A stretch of 27,808 nt of DNA from an uncultured Bacteroides sp. (GTDB taxonomy: Bacteria; Bacteroidota; Bacteroidia; Bacteroidales; UBA11471). Below are positions 23,210 through 27,808 of the stretch, one piece after another. How positions within the stretch are numbered: the first letter of the stretch is position 1; every line of letters begins with the position of its first letter. Made by a program: the position numbers and the translations under genes. The DNA is taken from NCBI GenBank assembly GCA_905210875.1, contig CAJLYN010000006.1, positions 1 to 27,808 on the forward strand, read 5' to 3'. A model generated the notes under the pieces. The model saw only the letters and a list, made by a program, of their open reading frames with translations. It made no database searches and was not told where the DNA came from.

Positions 23210-24112
23210 TTACCGATTGAGTTTTATTTCGCCATACATGCCCTGCTTGATGTAGCCGTCGTTTTTCACAGCGACTTTCACGGCATAGACCAGGTTGGCG
23301 CGCTCGTTGCGGGTCTGAATGGTCTTGGGGGTAAACTCCGACTTATCCGAAATCCACACGACCTGTCCGGCATACTCACGCCGGTCCGATGTGCCGTCGT
23401 CGGCAAAGACGGCGACCGGCTCTCCTATCGTCATGCGGGTAAGCTGATCGGCCGTTACATAGACACGGAGAAAGAGATTCTCGATGTCGGCAACCTTGAA
23501 AAGGGCCCGTCCCTGAACGGCCAGTTCGCCCGGCTCGGCATACTTGGCCAGAACCGTTCCCGACAGCGGACTCTCGATGCGGCATTTGGCTATCAGGTCT
23601 TCGACCCGGGCTATTTGCGCCGAGAGGGCGAGCGACTCGCCACGCAGGCTGCGATTGGAGTTTTCGAGGGTCTCGGTCTGCGCGGCCAATTGTTTTTCGA
23701 GCAAAGCTATCTGTGCGTCGATGTCGTCGAGCTGCTTGTTCGACTGCACAAGTTTCTCGTAGCGTGTCCGCTCCCGTTGCTGGGTGGCCAGCTGTTGCCG
23801 CAGCGAGGCCAACTGTTTCGGTATGTTGCACTGCCGGCTGTCGACTGCCATCTTGTTGGCTTTCAGCTGTTCGCGCTGCCAGTGCAACTGCATGGTGTCG
23901 ATGCAGCCCAGCAGCGTGCCGGCCTCGACCATCTGTCCCTCGGCAACGTCGAGCGCGACAATCTCGCCCGCTCCCTGTGCCGACACCAGCACTTCGGTAG
24001 CCTCAAACACACCCGAGGCATCGAAGCCTCCGTTTTTGTCGCCACATGAGGGTGTCAGCAGCAGCAACGCCCCCAGACACAGCAACTCTCTTTTCACGAT
24101 TAGGGGTTTCAT
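23210..24112 (-). CDS. HlyD-family membrane fusion lipoprotein (YbhG-like)
   Basis: 300 residues. The N-terminus MKPLIVKRELLCLGALLLLTPSC resembles a lipoprotein signal, although TPSC is a loose lipobox. The mature part has a lipoyl-like half-motif (GVFEATEVLVSAQGAGEIVALDVAEGQMVEAGTLLG, about 32-70) and a long coiled-coil hairpin (about 75-170, rich in Gln, Leu and Glu). The second lipoyl half follows (IESPLSGTVLAKYAEPGELAVQGRALFKVAD), then a beta-barrel domain. This is the periplasmic adaptor linking the ABC-2 channel in the inner membrane to the TolC channel. It starts 3 nt after the TolC stop codon. Confidence 0.9.
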   Translation of the reverse strand: MKPLIVKRELLCLGALLLLTPSCGDKNGGFDASGVFEATEVLVSAQGAGEIVALDVAEGQMVEAGTLLGCIDTMQLHWQREQLKANKMAVDSRQCNIPKQLASLRQQLATQQRERTRYEKLVQSNKQLDDIDAQIALLEKQLAAQTETLENSNRSLRGESLALSAQIARVEDLIAKCRIESPLSGTVLAKYAEPGELAVQGRALFKVADIENLFLRVYVTADQLTRMTIGEPVAVFADDGTSDRREYAGQVVWISDKSEFTPKTIQTRNERANLVYAVKVAVKNDGYIKQGMYGEIKLNR

Positions 24113-24115
24113 ATC

Positions 24116-25387
24116 TTAGCGATTGGTTATGAATTTCATCTCATACATCGACAGCAGAAGTTCGATTTCGTGGAAGATTTTCTCCTGCTGAGCCATCTGT
24201 ACGGCTGTTACGTCGCGCATGAAGTCGGTGCCCGACAGGGTGCCGTTGGCCATCTTGGCCTCCGATGCCCGGCAGACCGAACGGCGCAACGCGATGATTT
24301 CGTCGTCGTAGCGCAACTGTTCGACATTTCGTGTCATGGCATTGCTCTTCTGCGCCAGGTCGAGGTCGATGTTGAAAAGGAAGGTCTCGCGCTGCAATTC
24401 GACGGCCCGTATGTCGTTGTCGATGCGACGCTTGTCGTTGCGGCGGGTATAGAAGTTGCTCACGTTCCACGACAGCTTCACGCCGGCCACATAGTAGGGC
24501 GAGAAGCTGTTTTCGAGCATGTCGAGACCCGGTTTGCCGTAGCCGCCCGTAAAGAAGAGTCCCAGTTTGGGCATCAGGCCGGCCTGCGTGGAGCGGTCCT
24601 GTGCGTGCAGACGCTTTATCTGCGAATCGTACCAGCGCAGCTCGGGTCGGTCTATCCCGGCGGGCACAGGCACGACAGCCGGCCGTACAAATTCGGTGGC
24701 GGGGTCTATCTCTTCGCCTATGAACTGTGCCAGCATCTCGACATAGCTGCGGCGTGTGTATTCAAACTGTATGCGGCTCTGCTCGGCTTGCAGAAGGGTT
24801 ATCTTCACGGCGTCGAGGTCGGCCTGGTTACCCACGCCGTTTTCGACACACGACTCGACCTGCCTGTAACGGCGTGCCAACTCCTCGCGGTAGAGAACAT
24901 TCTGCCGCAGTTGGGCGTCGGCCAGCAGGATGCCGAAGTAGAGCTGATTGATGCGGTTGTTTATCTGGTAGAGCGACACCTCGGTGTGGCGCTTCTCCAC
25001 CTCGGCCTCGGCTTCGATACGCTCCTTGCCGGCACGAATGGCTCCGCCGTCCCATATCGTCTGCGCGACCTCTACCGACACGCCATACTGGTCTTTGCTC
25101 AGCACGGGAATCTCCACTCCCAGAAAGTCGAGCTGCCCCGGTGCGAAAGGTAGTTTGGTAACGTCGGACTGGTAGGAGGCCTTGGCCGAGAAGGCAATTT
25201 GCGGCACATAGCCCCGGTTGGCGTTGGCCAGATGGTACGCCCGGCTTTTTTCGATAAGGTCATACTGCCTGATGAGCGGGTAGTTGGCCTGCGCCTTGCG
25301 GTAGCACTCCTCGATGGTGAGTTGTGCCCGGCAGGGCAACACCACGAAGAGACACATCACACCGAGAACGAGTTGTCTGCTTTTCAT
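24116..25387 (-). CDS. TolC-family outer membrane efflux channel
   Basis: 423 residues with signal peptide MKSRQLVLGVMCLFVVLPCRAQ, then the outer-membrane efflux protein fold. Two internal repeats of long helices plus beta hairpins are seen: LTIEECYRKAQANYPLIRQYDLIEKSR near the N-terminus, ISVEVAQTIWDGG-type barrel segment near 105, and the matching second half with LSWNVSNFYTRRNDKRRIDNDIRAVELQRETFLFNIDLDLAQKSN. TolC trimers form the exit duct for tripartite pumps. Having its own channel gene differs from E. coli ybhGFSR, which relies on a shared TolC. It lies between the TetR regulator and the HlyD adaptor. Confidence 0.93.
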   Translation of the reverse strand: MKSRQLVLGVMCLFVVLPCRAQLTIEECYRKAQANYPLIRQYDLIEKSRAYHLANANRGYVPQIAFSAKASYQSDVTKLPFAPGQLDFLGVEIPVLSKDQYGVSVEVAQTIWDGGAIRAGKERIEAEAEVEKRHTEVSLYQINNRINQLYFGILLADAQLRQNVLYREELARRYRQVESCVENGVGNQADLDAVKITLLQAEQSRIQFEYTRRSYVEMLAQFIGEEIDPATEFVRPAVVPVPAGIDRPELRWYDSQIKRLHAQDRSTQAGLMPKLGLFFTGGYGKPGLDMLENSFSPYYVAGVKLSWNVSNFYTRRNDKRRIDNDIRAVELQRETFLFNIDLDLAQKSNAMTRNVEQLRYDDEIIALRRSVCRASEAKMANGTLSGTDFMRDVTAVQMAQQEKIFHEIELLLSMYEMKFITNR

Positions 25388-25457
25388 ATCCCTGACTGGT
25401 ATTTATTCTGATTTGCGAAAAAGCTGTTTTTTACATCACCGTCCGTGGCAGACGCGA

Positions 25458-26078
25458 TCAGCGGAGACCAAGGCTGTACAAGAGCGTATCGACAATCTCC
25501 CGCTTGCGGGCCACGAGGAGTTGCTCGGCCTGCTCGTCGGTCAGTTCCCAGGCCTCCTGTGCCACCGGGCGCAGCATGAAGGGGGCCACATCGAGCGAGA
25601 TAATCGTAAGAGCTAGGTCGAGTGTCGTAACCGGGCGTATGCGTCCGGCCCGGGCCTCCTGTTGCAGGAGGGCGTCGAAGCGGGCAAACAGCGCGGTGGC
25701 ATAGCGACGTATCTGCACCAGTACCGGCCTGAGGCGTCGGGCGCCGTAGAAAAGTTCGGTGAAGATAAACGGCACCAGCCGCGGATTACGGTTGAAGAGG
25801 GTAAAATGCACTTCGACCAACTTCTCGATGCGCTCTTCGAGCGAGATGCTCTCGGCATTGATGGCGATGAAATTATCGGCAACAAAATGCACCTTCTCTT
25901 CGAGTATTCGCTCGAAAAGGTTGTCTTTGGTGCGGAAGTAGTAATGCACCAGCGCCTGGTTACAACCGGCCTGCTGCGCAATCTGCTTGGTGGTGGTCTG
26001 TGCAAAACCCTGTTTCAGAAACAGGGCCTCGGCGGCTTGAAGTATGGCCTGTTCGGTATTTTTCTCTTCGTTCTTCAT
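25458..26078 (-). CDS. TetR-family regulator of the efflux operon
   Basis: 206 residues. The N-terminal helix-turn-helix (about 10-55: AILQAAEALFLKQGFAQTTTKQIAQQAGCNQALVHYYFRTKDNLFERI) is a textbook TetR domain. The C-terminal ligand-binding domain is helical and poorly conserved. As first gene of the operon it most likely represses its own transcription and that of the pump, being released by a pump substrate, as CecR does for ybhGFSR. The upstream DNA has a 10-bp-arm palindrome immediately after the -7 element, a strong operator candidate. AGGAG directly precedes the ATG with only one base between. The spacing to tolC is 70 nt, with no promoter seen there. Confidence 0.93.
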   Translation of the reverse strand: MKNEEKNTEQAILQAAEALFLKQGFAQTTTKQIAQQAGCNQALVHYYFRTKDNLFERILEEKVHFVADNFIAINAESISLEERIEKLVEVHFTLFNRNPRLVPFIFTELFYGARRLRPVLVQIRRYATALFARFDALLQQEARAGRIRPVTTLDLALTIISLDVAPFMLRPVAQEAWELTDEQAEQLLVARKREIVDTLLYSLGLR

Positions 26079-26093
26079 TCTCCTGCGGGAATT

Positions 26094-26114
26094 GATTAAT
26101 CGGTCGATTTAATC
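26094..26114. promoter_or_regulatory. Secondary dyad near the TetR start (possible second operator)
   Basis: GATTAA (26094-26099) and TTAATC (26109-26114) form a 6-bp inverted repeat with a 9-nt spacer, the same spacer length as the larger palindrome next to it. It lies in the leader, 16 nt from the TetR start codon. Confidence 0.4.
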
Positions 26115-26143
26115 GCAAAATTAAATCATGTAATTAATTTTGC
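26115..26143. promoter_or_regulatory. Palindromic operator candidate of the TetR efflux operon
   Basis: Ten-bp perfect arms (GCAAAATTAA with TTAATTTTGC) and a 9-nt spacer with one further complementary pair, centred at 26129. It lies directly over the predicted transcription start and touches the -7 element, so a bound dimer would block initiation. TetR sites typically have this size and symmetry. Confidence 0.6.
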
Positions 26144-26150
26144 AAATATA
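26143..26150 (-). promoter_or_regulatory. -7 element of the TetR-efflux operon promoter
   Basis: The minus strand reads TATATTTG, matching TAnnTTTG. A TTT stretch lies about 18 nt further upstream as a weak -33. Predicted start near 26139, giving a leader of about 60 nt that carries the palindrome. Confidence 0.6.
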
Positions 26151-26178
26151 TCGGTCATTTTTTTTGTAAAAGAAGCAA

Positions 26179-26248
26179 CACGCACTGCCCGTCGAGGCTC
26201 CGCAACGCTCTGTCGGCAGTGTGTGCCGTCGGAAAAAGCCGTCGGAAA
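26179..26248. repeat. Orphan inverted repeat and adjoining direct repeat
   Basis: An 11-bp stem (26179-26189 with 26215-26225, one G-T wobble) encloses 25 nt between the divergent efflux and tRNA promoters. Right after it GCCGTCGGAAA occurs twice, at 26225-26235 and 26238-26248. No gene ends here that would need a terminator. Confidence 0.55.
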
Positions 26249-26270
26249 CAAAATTCACAAAAACAGACTG

Positions 26271-26300
26271 TTGTTTTTTCGCGAATAAGCGCTATCTTTG
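26271..26300 (+). promoter_or_regulatory. Promoter of the tRNA-Leu unit
   Basis: TTG (26271-26273), a 19-nt spacer and TATCTTTG (26293-26300). Strong match to the Bacteroidota housekeeping promoter. Predicted start near 26304, about 125 nt before the tRNA. Confidence 0.75.
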
Positions 26301-26303
26301 CCC

Positions 26304-26429
26304 CCGAAAAGAGGTTGCCCCTCCAAGTAAAGACACCATAGTGCGCGTAACGCACGCCAAAAGCCGGTGTACAATCGGGGGCGGACGACCAATTTTCGGG
26401 CCGGAACACAAGCCGGTTTCCGTAAGGAA
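26304..26429 (+). ncRNA. Structured leader of the tRNA-Leu transcript
   Basis: Between promoter and tRNA the RNA can fold into several helices. GAGG/CCTC (26311-26314 with 26320-26323) forms a short hairpin. ACACC/GGTGT (26333-26337 with 26366-26370) encloses GTGCG/CGCAC (26341-26345 with 26351-26355). CGGAA/TTCCG lies near 26402-26422. An 8-bp outer complement (26300-26307 with 26375-26382) also exists in the DNA, but the first four bases probably lie before the transcription start. I do not recognise a known RNA family. It could be a processing leader, a released small RNA, or unstructured in practice. Confidence 0.4.
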
Positions 26430-26513
26430 GCTCGAATGGTGGAATGGTAGACACGAAGGACTTAAAATCCTTTGGCCATTGCGGCTGTGCGGGTTCGAGT
26501 CCCGCTTCGAGTA
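26430..26513 (+). tRNA. tRNA-Leu (anticodon UAA)
   Basis: Class II tRNA with a long variable arm. The acceptor stem pairs 26430-26436 with 26506-26512 and ends in a G-U pair; the discriminator A is 26513. The anticodon loop CTTAAAA gives anticodon TAA on stem AAGGA/TCCTT. The T arm is GCGGG-TTCGAGT-CCCGC (26489-26505). CCA is not encoded; the genome continues CGA. It reads UUA and UUG leucine codons, which are rare in the GC-rich neighbours but common in the AT-rich gene downstream. Confidence 0.95.
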
Positions 26514-26528
26514 CGATATCTCTTGTGT

Positions 26529-26565
26529 AACTTCTTGTAAAGCAATAACTTACAAGAAGTTTTTT
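26529..26565 (+). terminator. Intrinsic terminator of tRNA-Leu
   Basis: A perfect 12-bp stem (26529-26540 with 26550-26561), 9-nt loop and following T run, 15 nt after the tRNA. Confidence 0.9.
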
Positions 26566-26620
26566 CTTTATATACATAAACATAGCATAAACAAAGTTGT
26601 TTTGGGCTGTTTATGTGTCA

Positions 26621-26652
26621 ATAAAAAAGCCACCTTGCAGTGAAGATGGCTT
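26621..26652 (-). terminator. Intrinsic terminator of the AT-rich lipoprotein gene
   Basis: On the minus strand AAGCCATCTT and AAGGTGGCTT form a 10-position stem (one mismatch) around a 6-nt loop, followed by a T run. It lies about 60 nt after the lipoprotein stop and faces the tRNA terminator. Confidence 0.75.
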
Positions 26653-26715
26653 AATATTTTGATATACTTTTTGTTATTAGCTTCTTAAGCTTTGTGTTTG
26701 TAAAGCATATGGTAT

Positions 26716-27387
26716 TTATTCAATCAATTTGGGAGATCCATTGTTGAAATCATATTTTATAACTGTACCATCGCCTCCTATTTCTTGTGTGTAGGTATAT
26801 GGCTCTCTATATACATAGTACCATGAATTAGATTTGATTACTTTTTCTTTTTTCGTCGTTTTATGAATTCCTCGATATTCATATTTTACAACAGTGTCAG
26901 TGATATATTTTACTCCTATATATGTTATATCATAAAATTGATTTAATCCATATAGTTGGGGTTGATGTTCAACTCCAACTTGGGAGGGCGATACAGTTTC
27001 ATTACTCTTAATAAATTGCATTCGTATAGACTCTTGTTGTTTGCTGTTAAATAGAAATATATCCCCTGTGATATCTAATAAATCATTGGTAATATAGATG
27101 GTTATCTTGTCAGATTTGTTGGAATAAGAATTGTTTAAAGAAATAGTATTGTTTTTTATAATGTATGTACCACTTCCCATTAAATGTTTATTTAAACAGA
27201 AAGTATATTTTCCTCCTTCTGTAAATGAAATAAAATACTCATCATCAGATATATATGTCCAAACACCACTGATGTCAGAGTTTTCAAGTTGTGTATTTTC
27301 TTCGTAATCCGTTTTTTCTGAGATTACTTCTGTTTTAGTACATGCAAAAAACATTGTTAAAATCAAAAAGTAAAATAGTTTTCTCAT
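26716..27387 (-). CDS. AT-rich hypothetical lipoprotein
   Basis: 223 residues. The N-terminus MRKLFYFLILTMFFAC is a lipoprotein signal with acylation expected at the Cys, residue 16. Then comes SGVWTYISDDEYFISFTEGGKYTFCLNKHLMGSGTYIIKNNTISLNNSYSNKSDKITIYI, an alternating-strand pattern with a W-x-Y motif that resembles the lipocalin-like or META-type barrels often found in Bacteroidales lipoproteins. The second half (VKYEYRGIHKTTKKEKVIKSNSWYYVY, ending YDFNNGSPKLIE) is less recognisable. No catalytic residues are evident. Codons are strongly A/T-ending, unlike every other gene in the window, which suggests later acquisition. It stands alone with a terminator and a possible promoter about 140 nt upstream. 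Confidence 0.8.
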   Translation of the reverse strand: MRKLFYFLILTMFFACTKTEVISEKTDYEENTQLENSDISGVWTYISDDEYFISFTEGGKYTFCLNKHLMGSGTYIIKNNTISLNNSYSNKSDKITIYITNDLLDITGDIFLFNSKQQESIRMQFIKSNETVSPSQVGVEHQPQLYGLNQFYDITYIGVKYITDTVVKYEYRGIHKTTKKEKVIKSNSWYYVYREPYTYTQEIGGDGTVIKYDFNNGSPKLIE

Positions 27388-27808
27388 TTAATTATAAATT
27401 ATAGTGTTGATGTCTTTGTTGTTGAGTATAGCTTGACGATTATATTAAGAATCGATGATAAATGAACGTTTCGTATCTTTTTATAGTATTCAAATAATAG
27501 CAGATATGAACAATAATCACAATGTTTTTACAAAGTTATGAATTGTTTTATATTGTAAAAAAGATTTTCGTAAGTTTTGATGCATTGATGACAAAATATC
27601 CGCTTTAAATTTACCTCAAAAGTAAATATTGTCATGATTTAACAAATAAAAGACAGGTATCATGTTATAATGAATTTTTTATGATTTAGATTACTAATGT
27701 CTGAAGTTCCTTTTATAGTATTACGTCATCACTTTCAAACAAAGCTTGTTCTTTATAGCCGTTTTGTAGGACGTAAAAAAGAGATAACAATGTAGCAGAC
27801 TGTATTCA
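27388..27808. other. AT-rich non-coding stretch at the window edge
   Basis: These 421 bp hold no convincing gene. I see a nested inverted repeat at 27588-27635 and a TAACTTTG element on the minus strand at 27531-27538, which could start the lipoprotein transcript with a leader of about 140 nt. An open frame on the minus strand at the extreme edge (28 codons) could be the end of a gene outside the window, but it has no recognisable motif. Confidence 0.5.
27588..27635. repeat. Nested AT-rich inverted repeat
   Basis: ATGACA (27588-27593) pairs with TGTCAT (27630-27635). Inside this ATTTAC (27609-27614) pairs with GTAAAT (27622-27627) around a 7-nt loop. It may be a protein-binding site or a weak hairpin. 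Confidence 0.35.

Noticed and set aside
26155..26583. Open frame of 142 codons on the minus strand over the tRNA-Leu
   Set aside because: It reads through the tRNA in antisense; the VLEAGLEPAQPQWPKDFKSF segment is the complement of the tRNA and its flank. This is a well-known false protein.
27723..27808. Minus-strand edge frame as the end of a transposase
   Set aside because: Only about 28 codons are visible with no recognisable motif, so it cannot be called.

Overview
The window is about 27.8 kb of chromosome from a member of the Bacteroidales. It is GC-rich until about position 26,570 and markedly AT-rich after that. Three things support the assignment. Promoters have the Bacteroidota form (TTG or TTT, about 19-21 nt, then TAnnTTTG, seen as TATCTTTG before prmC, pyrE and tRNA-Leu). 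Families typical of the order are present (DUF6089, DUF6242, paired OmpH/Skp proteins beside BamA, a Rieske-like lipoprotein). Most core proteins read like Bacteroides, Parabacteroides or Barnesiella homologues. The GC content would fit a Barnesiella-like genome, but that is a guess.

Layout. (1) 1-1862, plus strand: the 3' end of pta and complete ackA, the acetate/ATP branch, closed by a clear intrinsic terminator. (2) 2093-3058, plus strand: a secreted alpha/beta-hydrolase esterase. (3) 3215-13765, minus strand: a long envelope-biogenesis cluster. In transcription order it is ribD, a DUF6242 lipoprotein, a DUF6089 protein, uppS, bamA, two OmpH/Skp chaperones, murI, a stand-alone S4 protein, a DUF59/MIP18 Fe-S protein and lpxH. 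It joins undecaprenyl carrier, peptidoglycan precursor, lipid A and outer-membrane protein assembly functions. (4) 13921-19213, plus strand: prmC, recX and comF, expressed from a promoter inside an 83-84 bp tandem repeat. These are followed by pyrE, a SRPBCC protein, argH and a Rieske-like lipoprotein from a second promoter. (5) 19303-26078, minus strand: a complete self-regulated efflux operon of TetR, TolC, HlyD-type lipoprotein, two ABC ATPases and two ABC-2 permeases. It resembles E. coli cecR-ybhGFSR, with YbhF split in two and a dedicated outer-membrane channel added. (6) 26271-26565, plus strand: a tRNA-Leu(UAA) unit with its own promoter, a structured leader of about 125 nt and a terminator. 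(7) 26566-27808: AT-rich DNA with one minus-strand lipoprotein gene and about 420 bp of apparently non-coding sequence, possibly the edge of an acquired segment beside the tRNA.

The most interesting signals are the prmC promoter repeat with a predicted leaderless start, the two efflux ATPases whose motif defects fall in the same composite ATP site, the Rieske-like lipoprotein whose histidine ligands are missing, the palindromic operator of the efflux operon, and the structured leader of tRNA-Leu. I see no CRISPR array, complete transposon or phage module.
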